From Brevibacterium mcbrellneri ATCC 49030 (GTDB lineage: Bacteria > Actinomycetota > Actinomycetes > Actinomycetales > Brevibacteriaceae): DNA of 64,000 nt. This document shows, piece by piece, positions 1-8,474 of the stretch. Within the stretch, counting starts at the first letter, position 1, and each line of letters starts with the position of its first letter. The stretch covers positions 1 through 64,000 of the forward strand of contig NZ_ADNU01000049.1 of the NCBI RefSeq assembly GCF_000178455.1. Reading direction: 5' to 3'. Both the position numbers and the translations under genes were made by a program. The notes below the pieces were generated by a model. The model did no database searches and was not told the DNA's origin. It saw nothing but the letters and a program-made list of their open reading frames with translations.

Positions 1-68
1 CATCCGAGGGAATGAGCCTTTCGAACCCACGTGCGCAACTCGTCCGGGTACTTTAGTGGTGCTTCCAT
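1..68 (-). CDS. IS3-type transposase OrfA, N-terminal part
   Basis: Reading leftward from an ATG at 68, the first 22 codons begin MEAPLKYPDELR. This resembles the opening of OrfA proteins of IS3-family elements, which bind the ends of the element through an N-terminal helix-turn-helix. A purine-rich ribosome site (GGAAGGA) precedes the ATG. The rest of the gene and OrfB lie outside the window, so intactness cannot be judged. The terminal inverted repeat of the element lies just upstream, at about 93-123. The family call rests on a short stretch and on the matching end sequence. Confidence 0.6.
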   Translation of the reverse strand, partial: MEAPLKYPDELRTWVRKAHSLG

Positions 69-92
69 GAGTCGCTTGTCCTTCCGGCTGTT

Positions 93-123
93 CGATGTCT
101 CCATCAAACCCGGGGCACTTCAA
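93..123. repeat. terminal inverted repeat of the IS at the left edge
   Basis: Read on the minus strand, the outer end is TTGAAGTGCCCCGGGTTTGA, continuing TG. The 22 bases at 102-123 recur exactly, in inverted orientation, at 8893-8914, and similarity continues for several bases inside. The sequence lies upstream of the OrfA start with the TGAA... opening at the outer edge, as expected for an IS3-like end. Confidence 0.65.
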
Positions 124-221
124 GATGTCACCCAACCGCGCAACAGTCCCGTCGTGGCCCTGCCAGGGGTAGACAGCTGAGAGCTCTGGCTACCTCGGTT
201 CAAGGCAAGCAGCGTGGACGC

Positions 222-1492
222 ATGACTACACCCCGCCCGCGCAGGTCGAGCCATCAGCCGCAGCCACTCTCTCCAGCCGATCGGACGGCGCCCTTGGAAG
301 TTGCCTGCGAACTGTCGCGCCGGACGCCAGCACTTGCTCTACTCGCATTGAGCACGGGCGGGTTCGGGATCGGTCTGACCGAGTTCATCATTGCGGGATT
401 GCTCACCGAGGTCGGAAGCGACCTCTACGTGAGCATCTCTGCCGCAGGACATTTCGTAGGCGCCTACGCACTGGCCGTCGTCCCGGGAGCCCTCATCATC
501 ACTCCAATGCTTATGCGTCGAACCCCGAAGCTCGCACTGGTTATCCTCCTAGCTCCTTCATCGTCGGGAGCGTCCTGTCCGCCTGGTCACCGAACTACGC
601 GGTCATGCTGGCCGGCCGCATTACCTCCGCACTCGCGCATGGTGGCTACTTCGGCATCGGCACCATGCTTGCCTCTTCCCTAGTTTCGGAAAACAAACGT
701 GCTTCAGCAAAGACTGCACTGTTCGCGGGTTTCACCATCGCGAACGTACTGGGGTGCCGCTGGGCGTCTGGGTGGGTCAACATCTGGGCTGGCAGGCGGT
801 ATTCTGGAGCATCTCCGCTGTCAGCCTGCTCGCCCTTGCCGGTGTCATCGCACTGGTGCCCACGACCGATCCGGAACGCGTTCAACTGCCGCTGAGGTCC
901 CAGTTCCGAACCCTGGCCCAACCGCAGGTCCTCGGGGCACTGGCCACGACCGCGCTGGTGTTCAGCGGGATGTTCGGGGTCTTCACCTACATCGAGCCTC
1001 TGCTGCGTCAAGTCACCGGCTATCCAGCCGAAGCCATCCCCTGGCTGCTCGTGGTCTTCGGAACCGGGCTGTTCACAGCGAACGTCGTGGGAGGCAAGGC
1101 CGCTGACCATGACCCCGACGAGGCCGTCATTGTCCTGGCCATGCTGCTTCCGGTGGTGATTCTTGGACCGGTCGCGGTTTCTGCTCTGCCCGTGCCGATG
1201 GGCATCGGCCTGTTCCTGCTCAGCTTGGTCGGTTTCGCCACCGTGCCCGGACTGCAGGCGCGGGTCATGAGGCACCCTCGCCTCTGCCACGAACATCGCC
1301 GCTTTCAACCTTGGCAGCACCATCGGGGGCAACATCGCCGGTGCCGCAATCGGCGCCGTGTGGGGTCTGCGGAGTGCCACCGTCACCGGAGCTGCACTCA
1401 CCCTGGCCGGGCTTGTCATCGTCCTCTTCACTCGACGATCATCCGCACGGACGTCGTTCGATTCGAGCACCGCCACCACCGACTGCCCCTAA
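222..1492 (+). pseudogene. broken MFS (DHA1-type) drug-efflux transporter
   Basis: Three reading frames carry consecutive parts of one major-facilitator protein. The N-terminal part (GFGIGLTEFIIAGLL, 222 to about 560) is in one frame. The middle (GRITSALAHGGYFGIGTML, about 615-750) is in a second. Helices 6-10 (PLGVWVGQHLGW to GFATVPGLQARV, about 754-1265) are in a third. The C-terminal helices (ASATNIAAFNLGSTIGG) lie around 1280-1492 in a further shifted frame ending at TAA. Joined, they give about 420 residues, a normal length for DHA1 efflux pumps of the AraJ/Cml kind. At least three frameshifts make it non-functional. It is related in type to the intact pumps at 3490 and 7229. Confidence 0.8.
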
Positions 1493-1521
1493 CATGCCAC
1501 CTCTGGCAAGGGAGACCATCG

Positions 1522-1884
1522 TTGAGTCGAACGCGCGAGATCACGTCATCATCGTCACTGGCGCAACAAGCGGATGCCCGAGCCGACCATGGCCGCCTAC
1601 GCGGCATTAAAGGCAGCGCTGCTCACGTGTCGAAGTCGCTGACGATCGAGCTCGGCCCGCTCGGAATCTGCTCGAACGTCGTTTCGGCCCCGTTCGATGC
1701 CCTGGGCGGTTCGCACCCGGTTCAACACCGGCCCGGATACAGCAGTCGAGCGCTTCATCCGCGAGGAACGCCTCCTGCCCTTCGGCAAAATCGCACATCC
1801 CGACGATGTCACGAAAACGGTCAGCGGCCTCCAGTCACCGGCGCAGAGTGGACCATCGACAGCGACGCGCTGAGGCAGCTCTGA
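1522..1884 (+). pseudogene. remnant of a short-chain dehydrogenase/reductase
   Basis: The start encodes a Rossmann nucleotide-binding motif (VIIVTGATSG). It is followed almost directly by a YAALK stretch that matches the catalytic YxxxK of the SDR family, so the roughly 130 residues usually between them are missing. Later pieces (SLTIELGPLGICSNVVS, and TGAEWTIDSDALRQL at the C-terminus) are recognisable but spread over different frames. An internal deletion plus frameshifts make this a relic. It directly follows the broken MFS gene and converges on the broken regulator at 1898-2763. Confidence 0.75.
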
Positions 1885-1897
1885 GAAAGTAGGGCGT

Positions 1898-2763
1898 CTA
1901 CGCGGAGAGCAACAGACGCAGTGCCGCAAACGAGGTGCTCCCGCGTTCGGCAGTGTGAGTCAAGGGTCGTTGCCCGTTGCCCTCGGGCAGGTGGAGTACC
2001 TCGTAGTCGAGTTCAATATCGCCGGCTTCCGGGTGGCGCAGCCTCTTGGTCCCGCTTGTGCACGGCGTACGTAGTGACCGACCCACAGGCGTGCGAACTC
2101 GGGGCTATTCATGCTCACCTCGCCCACGAGCGCCGCCAGTCTCTGGTCATGGGGGGAACTGTGCGGCCACGTAGCGCATCGACGAGACCGCCACGGCGGC
2201 TTCGTCCTCCCAATTGACGTACAGGTCACGCATGTGCTTATCCAGAAACAGTAGCTTCAGCTGATTGGGGCGATCCGCCACACGCGTGGGCGCTTCAAGG
2301 TCCAGATGGCCAGCGAGAGGCAGGTGGCCAGCACGGTTCCACGCGAGGATGTCATTCAAGCGCCCCAAGAGCGCGGCCGGCACGTCCCCATGGCGTGCAG
2401 GAGCCGCTCGGCACCGGCCTTGGCGATCGCAGGCGTCCGCTGGCGTATGTGCTCCTTGGGTGCGGGATGGACCAGCGCGTACAGGTGGGCACGTTCGTCC
2501 GAATCCAGTTGGAGGGCGCGGGCGAGAGCACCGATGATCACGTCAGAAGCGTCCTGGGATTGCCCCTGCTCCAGCCGAGTAACGTACGTCACAGTGACAC
2601 CGACAGGGTGGGCCAACTCCTCACGACGCAGTCCAGGCACCCGACGACGTCCGTAACTGTTGATGCCTGTGGCTTCGGGAGTGATGCGGTCACGGCGGGA
2701 ACACAGGAACTCTCCCAGCTCGGTCACGGGTCCGTCGGTGTACACAGAGAACGAGGTGGCCAT
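1898..2763 (-). pseudogene. broken XRE-type regulator with MmyB-like ligand domain
   Basis: The first 125 or so codons from the ATG at 2763 encode an N-terminal helix-turn-helix typical of actinobacterial XRE/MmyB regulators (RRRVPGLRREELAHPVGV, YVTRLEQGQ, DERAHLYALVHP). The ligand-binding half continues in other frames: LGRLNDILAWNRAG at about 2147-2383, then LAALVGEVSMNSPEFARLW, then DIELDYEVLHLPEGNGQ down to 1898. Such regulators often sit divergently next to short-chain dehydrogenases, as here. Two or three frameshifts (near 2375, 2190 and 2050) inactivate the ligand domain. The HTH part alone could still be made. Confidence 0.8.
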
Positions 2764-3075
2764 GCACCAACTATCGCAGCGATCATGTCTCGATACCTGA
2801 CCCTATGAGTGCTAGGCAGCAACCGATTCCTGTCGTCGAGCCGACCACCAGAAACAGGCCCTACAGGCCGGAACCGGCCGATCGGTATGGGCAACCGGCC
2901 TGGTGATCCTCCCTACGCGATCAATGGACCAGTCTCAAGGTTCGCGCTGACGCTTGGTCACAAAAAAGGGTGTGGACTTGGCGCGCGTACTGGTATGCAC
3001 CAAACTCCTGCGAGACGCGCGGCTGATCTGATTTTGGAATTGCTGGGTGAGCAGTCCCACAGCCCACCGAGCTGT
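2764..3075. other. intergenic stretch without recognisable gene
   Basis: These 312 bases lie between the start of the broken XRE regulator and the end of the MerR gene. The plus strand is open in one frame, continuous with the MFS gene downstream, but the translation has no family resemblance and runs antisense through merR. I take it as non-coding. Confidence 0.5.
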
Positions 3076-3429
3076 TCAGGGCTTGGCGGCGTTGATGACC
3101 TGGGTGATGGCGTCGCGGGAGGTGGTGAGGGCGGCGATGGACGCTTCGATGCGGCTTTGTTCGCGCTGGAGGGCGGTGATTGTCTCGGAGCAGATTGGTG
3201 CGAGGTGTCCGGCACGTTCGATCAGGCAGGGCAGAACTGCGCGGATGGTGTCCGTACTGAGGCCCGCATCGAGAAGTGTCCGGATCCGTCGTACGGTCTC
3301 GACGTCCTGGTCGTTGTAGTCGCGATACCCCGAGGTGTTGCGGGCAGGGTCAAGGAGCCCTTGCTCCTCGTAGTAGCGCAGCAGTCGCGGGGTGGTGCCG
3401 GTCCGAGCGGCTACGTCAGAGATGCGCAT
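3076..3429 (-). CDS. MerR-family transcriptional regulator
   Basis: This is a 117-residue protein. The N-terminal winged helix-turn-helix reads MRISDVAARTGTTPRLLRYY, followed by EEQGLLDPARNTSGYRDY, the standard MerR DNA-binding domain. A dimerisation coiled coil (ALQREQSRIEASIAALTTSR) fills the C-terminus. There is no cysteine cluster for metals, so a small organic effector is more likely than a metal. An upstream in-frame start at 3522 exists, but the ATG at 3429 begins exactly where the family begins. It is divergent from the MFS pump at 3490, and a dyad that would suit a MerR dimer lies between them, so the pump is its likely target. Confidence 0.85.
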   Translation of the reverse strand: MRISDVAARTGTTPRLLRYYEEQGLLDPARNTSGYRDYNDQDVETVRRIRTLLDAGLSTDTIRAVLPCLIERAGHLAPICSETITALQREQSRIEASIAALTTSRDAITQVINAAKP

Positions 3430-3452
3430 GGATGGGTACTTTCTGCGGAGAC

Positions 3453-3483
3453 TTGCCTTCTCATTGATGTGAAGGTTCAGTCT
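3453..3483 (+). promoter_or_regulatory. MerR-type operator and long-spacer promoter
   Basis: The dyad CCTTC-N10-GAAGG occupies 3456-3475 in the gap between merR and the MFS gene. A -35-like TTGCCT lies at 3453-3458. A -10-like region (CAGTCT, weak) lies 19 bp further on. MerR activators typically bind a dyad placed inside an over-long 19-20-bp spacer, which fits. The -35 and -10 matches themselves are poor. Confidence 0.5.
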
Positions 3484-3489
3484 AGCAGG

Positions 3490-4686
3490 GTGAGTGTTAA
3501 ATGTGCTTCTTCTCGTGCCCAATTGCTGGATGTACTCTCGGTGGTCGGTTTCGTGGTCCTGGTCTTCTGCACAGGGACGGCGGAGTACCTGGTGGCCGGC
3601 GTGCTGCCGCAGCTCGCTAACGACATGTCGGTGGATGTGGCGACGGCCGGGCAGGCAGTGACGGCATATGCGCTGGGAGTCGCCGTGGGTGGCCCGATCA
3701 TCAGCGCATTGACGGTTCGGTTGCCCCGTAAGGGTTTGGCGCTGACGCTGGCGGGTGTCTTCATCGCTGGCACCGCGATCACGGTGGCCGCACCGAGCTT
3801 CGGGTGGGTGATCGTCGGTCGAGTGGTGTCGGCGTGCACTCAGGCCACGCTGTTCGCGATCGCATTGATGACGGCCACCGTGGCGATGGGGGCTCAGCGG
3901 CAGGGCCGGGCGATCGCTCTTGTGACGTCGGGACTGACGGTTGCCACTGTGCTGGGAGTGCCACTGGGGAGTCTGCTGGGCGGAAGCATCAGCTGGCGCA
4001 CCCCGTTCATCATCGTGGCCGGTATGGCAGTGGCTGCGGTTGCAGTCGTAGCACTGGCAATGCCCCGCACGCCTGCTCCATCCACCAGAGTGAGCGATGA
4101 GTTCCGCACGCTGCTGCGGATCCCGGTTCTGCTGGCCGTGGGGACCACCGTGGTCGGCTTCGCGGGAGTCAGCGTGGTGTTCACCTATCTCGTCCCGTTG
4201 CTGTCCGAGGTGACTGGCATCAGCCCCGGGGCTGTTCCGGCTCTGCTACTCGCGTACGGCGTAGGGGGGTTCCTAGGGAATCTGGTCGCAGGACACCTCA
4301 CGGACCATTCTCTGAGCAAGACCCTGACCGGCGTCTTCGTCTCCCTGGCAGCCGTACTGGCAGCATTCCCTCTGTTGGCAGGCGCTGCGGGACCGATGAT
4401 CATGCTGGTACTGGCACTCGGACTGCTGTCCACAGCCACCATCGCTCCCCTGCAGTCTCTCGCCCTAAGGCACGCAGGCGAAGCACCGACGCTGTCACTG
4501 GCAGTCAATGTAGGGGCCTTCAACCTTGCCAACGCAATTGGCGCTGCCCTCGGCGGCCTAGGAGTCGCCACCGGCCTGCTGCGGTGGAGCGGCTTCGGCG
4601 CCAGCCTCTTCGCACTCATAGGGCTCGCTCTGTCAGTCATTGCACTGCGCGCGACGCCCTCCTCGCCCGACTCCTCAACTTCCTGA
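3490..4686 (+). CDS. MFS (DHA1) drug/antibiotic efflux transporter
   Basis: A 398-residue membrane protein with about 12 hydrophobic helices. The first helix reads VVGFVVLVFCTGTAEYLVAG, the AraJ/Cmx-like opening with a charged residue in TM1. The motif-A-like loop RLPRKGLAL follows TM2, and motif C is suggested by GLTVATVLGVPLGSLLGG in TM5. This predicts a proton-driven inner-membrane exporter. The open frame extends 680 bases upstream through merR antisense, but the GTG at 3490 fits the start of TM1 and leaves the MerR-type promoter outside the gene. The gene is followed after 17 bp by an oxidoreductase with its own ribosome site, so the two are probably co-transcribed. The substrate cannot be told from sequence. 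Confidence 0.8.
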   Translation: MSVKCASSRAQLLDVLSVVGFVVLVFCTGTAEYLVAGVLPQLANDMSVDVATAGQAVTAYALGVAVGGPIISALTVRLPRKGLALTLAGVFIAGTAITVAAPSFGWVIVGRVVSACTQATLFAIALMTATVAMGAQRQGRAIALVTSGLTVATVLGVPLGSLLGGSISWRTPFIIVAGMAVAAVAVVALAMPRTPAPSTRVSDEFRTLLRIPVLLAVGTTVVGFAGVSVVFTYLVPLLSEVTGISPGAVPALLLAYGVGGFLGNLVAGHLTDHSLSKTLTGVFVSLAAVLAAFPLLAGAAGPMIMLVLALGLLSTATIAPLQSLALRHAGEAPTLSLAVNVGAFNLANAIGAALGGLGVATGLLRWSGFGASLFALIGLALSVIALRATPSSPDSSTS

Positions 4687-4703
4687 CGACAAGGAGAACC
4701 ACA

Positions 4704-5606
4704 ATGAAAGCTGCCGCCATCACCACGTACGGCAGTCTCAACGCACTGACGATCCTCGACCTACCCGTACCCACCGCTTCTCCACATGAAGCCCTGATCG
4801 CCGTAGTCAGCTCGACGATCAACCCAGTGGACGTGAAGACCCGCCTTCCAGACACCCCTCAAGAGGTGAGCACGTTTCCCGCCGTCCTGGGCTGGGATCT
4901 CGCGGGCGTGGTCGTCACCGCCCCGCCGGAGTCGGCCTGGCGGCCCGGGGACCGTGTGATCGCGATGCATCCACCACAGCCGACGGGCCACGGATGCTGG
5001 CAGCAGTACGTCACCATTGACCCGAACCTTCTAGCGGCAGCACCGACAAACGTTGACCTCATCACGGCGACCACACTCCCCCTTGCCGCCCTCACCGCCG
5101 ACCAAGCACTCCAGAGGCTGAACTTGCGCAAGGGAGAACGCCTCCTAGTCACAGGAGCAGTCGGCAGTGTCGGCGGCATGGCCGTGCAACTTGCGACACT
5201 CTCAGGCATCAGCGTCACCGCTCTCGTCTCGCGCCCAGAGCACCAAACAACGGCAATCTCTCTGGGGGCAACCGCCGCGCAGTCAGAATTTGACTCCGCC
5301 CACGAATTCGACGCCATCTTCGACACGGCTGGGATCCTCGGGCAACCACGCCTCCTGAAGCCCGGAGGCAAACTTGTCACCGTCAGCGACGACCGAATCC
5401 CCAATGCTTTGGCTGAACGCGCACGGATAGCCGATCACAATTACGTCCACCACGACCCTCAGCGCCTCGGCGAGCTGTCCACTCTGGTGACAACCGGTGC
5501 GCTCAGGCTACGCGTCGCCCACCACTACCCCCTGTCAGACATCCAGAACGCACACCGAACCGTCGAGGCCGGCGGGCTGGACGGCAAAGTCGTCATCTCC
5601 GTCTGA
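4704..5606 (+). CDS. zinc-independent NADP-dependent quinone-type oxidoreductase
   Basis: A 300-residue medium-chain dehydrogenase/reductase. It has the GroES-like N-terminus (MKAAAITTYGSLNAL, then NPVDVKTR and GWDLAGVVV), a nucleotide-binding fold with the motif VTGAVGSVGGMAVQLA at about residue 150, and no zinc-ligand cysteines. This is the quinone-oxidoreductase branch. Such enzymes reduce quinones or enals with NADPH in the cytoplasm. The ATG at 4704 is chosen for its AAGGAG site 8 bases upstream. It follows the MFS gene closely and probably shares the MerR-controlled transcript, suggesting a combined export-and-detoxify response. Confidence 0.8.
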   Translation: MKAAAITTYGSLNALTILDLPVPTASPHEALIAVVSSTINPVDVKTRLPDTPQEVSTFPAVLGWDLAGVVVTAPPESAWRPGDRVIAMHPPQPTGHGCWQQYVTIDPNLLAAAPTNVDLITATTLPLAALTADQALQRLNLRKGERLLVTGAVGSVGGMAVQLATLSGISVTALVSRPEHQTTAISLGATAAQSEFDSAHEFDAIFDTAGILGQPRLLKPGGKLVTVSDDRIPNALAERARIADHNYVHHDPQRLGELSTLVTTGALRLRVAHHYPLSDIQNAHRTVEAGGLDGKVVISV

Positions 5607-5710
5607 ACAGCCAACGATCCATGACCCTCCACCCGGGCCACCAGCGTCACCTCCAGATGGAGCTTGCAGGCAGTCAAGCAGGTAGGTTACGCGTGGAGGT
5701 AACTACCCTG

Positions 5711-6082
5711 ATGGCGGCGATGCAGGCTGACTTGGCACACCCGTGGCGGTTGGTGGAGTTGGCTGAGATCGCGCATCTGTCACCGTCGCGGCGGCGACAG
5801 TTGTTCGTCGAGATCCTCGGGATGCCACCGATCGCGTGGCCGACCCTTCAACGGGTGAGAGCGATGGCCCGAACCATCAGCGCCACAGACACCACCACCC
5901 GACAGGCAACAGCCGAGGTCGGCTGGATGAACCAGGCTCATGCGGCGAAGCAGTTCCGCAAGCTCACAGGGCGGTCACCAACCGAGTATCGCGCCAAGGT
6001 CTGGAGTCAAAACGAGCCCGTAGGGATTTGTCGCTGGTGTGGCCACCCGATCAAGCAACCCTCTTCACGTGCTCGCGGATAG
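5711..6082 (+). CDS. AraC-type DNA-binding-domain protein, copy 1
   Basis: About 123 residues. Residues 10-95 form an AraC/XylS C-terminal domain with two helix-turn-helix units: LVELAEIAHLSPSRRRQLF, and later TTRQATAEVGWMNQAHAAK with FRKLTGRSPTEYRA. There is no sensor domain, so it is either a SoxS/MarA-sized activator or the stump of a larger AraC regulator. A GGAGG site precedes the ATG at 5711 with a rather long gap. The tail after residue 98 is unlike that of copy 2 and unlike the family. The coding DNA at 5741-5991 is a near-perfect duplicate of 8508-8758. Confidence 0.6.
   Translation: MAAMQADLAHPWRLVELAEIAHLSPSRRRQLFVEILGMPPIAWPTLQRVRAMARTISATDTTTRQATAEVGWMNQAHAAKQFRKLTGRSPTEYRAKVWSQNEPVGICRWCGHPIKQPSSRARG
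5741..5991. repeat. 251-bp direct repeat, copy 1
   Basis: This matches 8508-8758 in the same orientation with about five mismatches by eye (about 98% identity). It covers the AraC-type DNA-binding domain. The flanks differ completely. Recombination between the two copies would delete the TetR-MFS unit lying between them (about 2.77 kb). Confidence 0.9.
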
Positions 6083-6517
6083 TCGTGCCTGATGGGCTAT
6101 CCACGGCGAAGGGGCCACGACACCTCCCGTTAAATCCGCATACAGTACACAATCAGCCTCAACGGGAGGCACGCTGCCGCTTTGAAGGCATTGGCGGAAT
6201 GACGCCCGCTCGTCGGAGGCATCCGGCCCGGTCATGGGTGACCGTAGCCTAGTCTAGCTCCTCTGGCGTGAACACCACACGTCCTTAGCATCTTCCCCGG
6301 CCGCGAGAGTGCCACCGACTGGCGCTGCCGCATAGTCGTGGGCCTCATTTGGTCGGCCGTCGCCCGCCGGGATTTCGACCGTCCAGAGTTCGTTCCTCAC
6401 CTCGACACGAATGGCTGTCTCCTCGAGGCCATGACTCGTTCCCATAGTTCCTCCCACTCCCTGCGCCGAACGCTTCCTTCTCGACGCATGCAAACCCTTT
6501 CCCCTCTCCGCACATTT
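6083..6517. other. 435-bp non-coding stretch with one stem-loop
   Basis: No credible gene is seen. A perfect 9-bp inverted repeat pairs CCTCCCGTT (6123-6131) with AACGGGAGG (6161-6169) across a 29-base loop. It could be a transcript end for the AraC-type gene, but no clear T-run follows. The rest shows nothing I can name. Confidence 0.45.
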
Positions 6518-6533
6518 TGTACTCACAGGTACA
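6518..6533 (+). promoter_or_regulatory. TetR operator upstream of the tetR-type gene
   Basis: The palindrome TGTAC-TCACAG-GTACA sits 22 bases before the regulator's ATG. A close match (TGTAC-TTTGTA-ATACA) with the same TTTTGTACT lead-in occurs upstream of the efflux gene at 7200-7215. A shared operator in both promoters is what autoregulated TetR-efflux pairs show. Confidence 0.7.
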
Positions 6534-6554
6534 GTTCGTGGTAGCATCGAGCCC

Positions 6555-7157
6555 ATGGGACGACCGCGCATGTTCAACGAGGCAGCAGTGCTTGACGCAG
6601 CGGCGGGCGAGTTCCGCGTACATGGGTTTGCCGACACATCGACGGAGCAGCTATGCGAGGCGGCGGGCGTGCGCCGCAGCACGCTGTACAACACATTCAT
6701 CTCGAAGGATGAGTTGTTCGTGCGGGCCCTGGAACGCTACCTGGAGGCCACGTCGGCAGCTCAGGCGGAGATCTTGGAGTGCGAGTCGCTCGATGGGATG
6801 GAACGCCTACGCGCCTTCTTGGACCTCATGGTCGAAGAGGAAGCCAATGCGGCGCGGCATGGCCATGCGGCGGGGTGCATGGTGGTCGCGGCTCGGATGA
6901 CGCCTGACCTTGTGCGCCGGGATGATCGCATTGGGCGACTCCTCGATCAGGGCTTGGAGCATCAACTTTCCGCACTCTCGCTAGTCGTCCGGCAGGGGCA
7001 GGCCGATGGCTCGATCGCGCAGGATGTGACCCCGCGGGACGCGGCGCGGTTGATGGTGTCGCTGGTCTGGGGGGTGCGGGTGATGGCCCAGTCCGGCACT
7101 GCCGCTGAGGAGTTGCAGGTCGTGACGTCACTTGGACTGAGGGCCCTGCTCCCCTAG
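6555..7157 (+). CDS. TetR/AcrR-family repressor
   Basis: A 200-residue protein with a textbook TetR N-terminus: MGRPRMFNEAAVLDAAAGEF, then FADTSTEQLCEAAGVRRSTLYNTF, which carries the helix-turn-helix (residues about 28-50). The C-terminal ligand and dimerisation domain is all-helical and of the normal length. It is co-oriented with the MFS exporter 71 bp downstream. A shared palindrome lies before both genes, so it most likely represses itself and the exporter until a ligand, perhaps the pump's substrate, binds. The ribosome site before the ATG is weak. Confidence 0.85.
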   Translation: MGRPRMFNEAAVLDAAAGEFRVHGFADTSTEQLCEAAGVRRSTLYNTFISKDELFVRALERYLEATSAAQAEILECESLDGMERLRAFLDLMVEEEANAARHGHAAGCMVVAARMTPDLVRRDDRIGRLLDQGLEHQLSALSLVVRQGQADGSIAQDVTPRDAARLMVSLVWGVRVMAQSGTAAEELQVVTSLGLRALLP

Positions 7158-7199
7158 CTCCACTCGCAACGCCACCCTGGCCCACCTCTGCCCTAGTTT

Positions 7200-7215
7200 T
7201 GTACTTTGTAATACA
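7200..7215 (+). promoter_or_regulatory. TetR operator upstream of the MFS exporter
   Basis: The half sites TGTAC and ATACA are separated by 6 bases, with one mismatch to perfect symmetry. It matches the operator at 6518-6533. It lies directly before the GAAAGG ribosome site of the MFS gene, so bound repressor would cover the start of the transcript. Confidence 0.65.
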
Positions 7216-7228
7216 GAAAGGTTGTTGG

Positions 7229-8392
7229 ATGAGGAAGCATCTGTACTTGTTGATGGTCACGATCTTGATCGTGATGATGAGTGAGTTGCAGGTCGCGGGC
7301 ATGATGCCATCGATCGCGGCTGATTTGGGGACGTCGATTGGGCAGGTGGGGCTGCTTGTGTCGATGTATTCGCTGGGAATGGCGCTCGGCGGCCCTGCGG
7401 TGGCCTACGTTCTGCGGCATGTACCGCCGAAGCGTGCGTTGTTGACGGTAGTGGGCATGTATGGGGTTCTTGAGGCGCTGCTTCCGGTGGTGCATGAGTA
7501 CTGGTGGGTGGCCCTGATGCGGGTGTTGACCGGTTGCTTGTCTGGTGCGACGTTCGGTCTGTCGGTCACGTTCGGGGCTCAGTTGGCGCAGAGTCCGGCG
7601 AAGATCGGCGAGGCGATTTCGATCGTGTTGGGTGGGATCATGGTCGGAACGGTGATCGGGCTGCCGTTGTCGCACTACATCGCCGGCGTCCTTGGCTGGC
7701 AGGCCAGCTTTTATTTCCTTTCGGTGGCGGCTCTGTGTCTGTTAGTGGCCAGCGCGCTCGCGCTACCGCCTCGCGAGCCCGCGTCGCCGGAGGATGCGGC
7801 GCAGGATCTACGCAACCTTCGTTCACCGCGGCTGTGGTCGCGTTATCTGGTCAGCTTGCTGACTATCGGGGCTGCCTACGGTTCGTTCTCGTACTTCACA
7901 CCACTGCTGGAGCACAGCGCCGGCCTGGGACGGAATGTGACCACGGTGGTGTTGCTGACCTACGGGGTCTTTTCGTTCGTTGGCAACCTCGTGGTCGGCC
8001 GGTTCGCCGACCGTCATGCCGTGGCCGTGCTGCGCATCGGCCACGGGTTGCTGATCGCTTCGCTGAGCGTGATCGCGATGTTCGTGACCGCTGCCTGGGT
8101 GGTAGTCGCCATGGTGCTCGTTGTTGGGCTGGCGGGCGTGACGATGAATCCCGCGCTTGTAACGCGGGTTGCCGAGGTGGGCGGGACAGGGAACCTGGTC
8201 AGCACCATCCACACTTCTGTGATCACGATGGGCGTGACACTCGGGACCGCCATCAGCGCGCTGACTATGAGTGGCTTCGGCGACGACCCCGCCATCGCCA
8301 TGTGGACCGGGGCCGGTTTCGCTATCCTCGCCGCGGGAGCCCTCACGCTACAGACCGCCCCTCGAAACACACCCGCAACAACGAACACGTGA
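7229..8392 (+). CDS. MFS (DHA1) efflux transporter under TetR control
   Basis: A 387-residue protein with 12 predicted helices. It opens MRKHLYLLMVTILIVMMSEL, then has VAGMMPSIAADLGTSIGQVG, the pattern of DHA1 proton-antiport exporters. The TM2-TM3 loop (VLRHVPPKRALL) is in the motif-A position, and motif C may be GGIMVGTVIGLPLSHYIAG. The ATG at 7229 is chosen because GAAAGG lies 7 bases before it and the upstream in-frame start falls inside the operator. The substrate is unknown. It is the third DHA1-type pump in 8.4 kb, counting the broken one. Confidence 0.8.
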   Translation: MRKHLYLLMVTILIVMMSELQVAGMMPSIAADLGTSIGQVGLLVSMYSLGMALGGPAVAYVLRHVPPKRALLTVVGMYGVLEALLPVVHEYWWVALMRVLTGCLSGATFGLSVTFGAQLAQSPAKIGEAISIVLGGIMVGTVIGLPLSHYIAGVLGWQASFYFLSVAALCLLVASALALPPREPASPEDAAQDLRNLRSPRLWSRYLVSLLTIGAAYGSFSYFTPLLEHSAGLGRNVTTVVLLTYGVFSFVGNLVVGRFADRHAVAVLRIGHGLLIASLSVIAMFVTAAWVVVAMVLVVGLAGVTMNPALVTRVAEVGGTGNLVSTIHTSVITMGVTLGTAISALTMSGFGDDPAIAMWTGAGFAILAAGALTLQTAPRNTPATTNT

Positions 8393-8474
8393 CCTTCAGC
8401 GCGGACTACCAGAAGCTTCCGCCCGTCCACATTCCCCCGCTGCACGGCCACTAGTCCCCTCGGGGGTTGCAGCA

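Noticed and set aside
646-1479. Long minus-strand open frame opposite the broken MFS gene
   Set aside because: The protein is rich in H, Q, R and G with no domain, as expected of an antisense shadow in GC-rich DNA.
2809-3489. Long upstream extension of the MFS gene at 3490-4686
   Set aside because: The translation has no family features, it runs antisense through an obvious merR gene and the promoter, and the first membrane helix starts just after the GTG at 3490.
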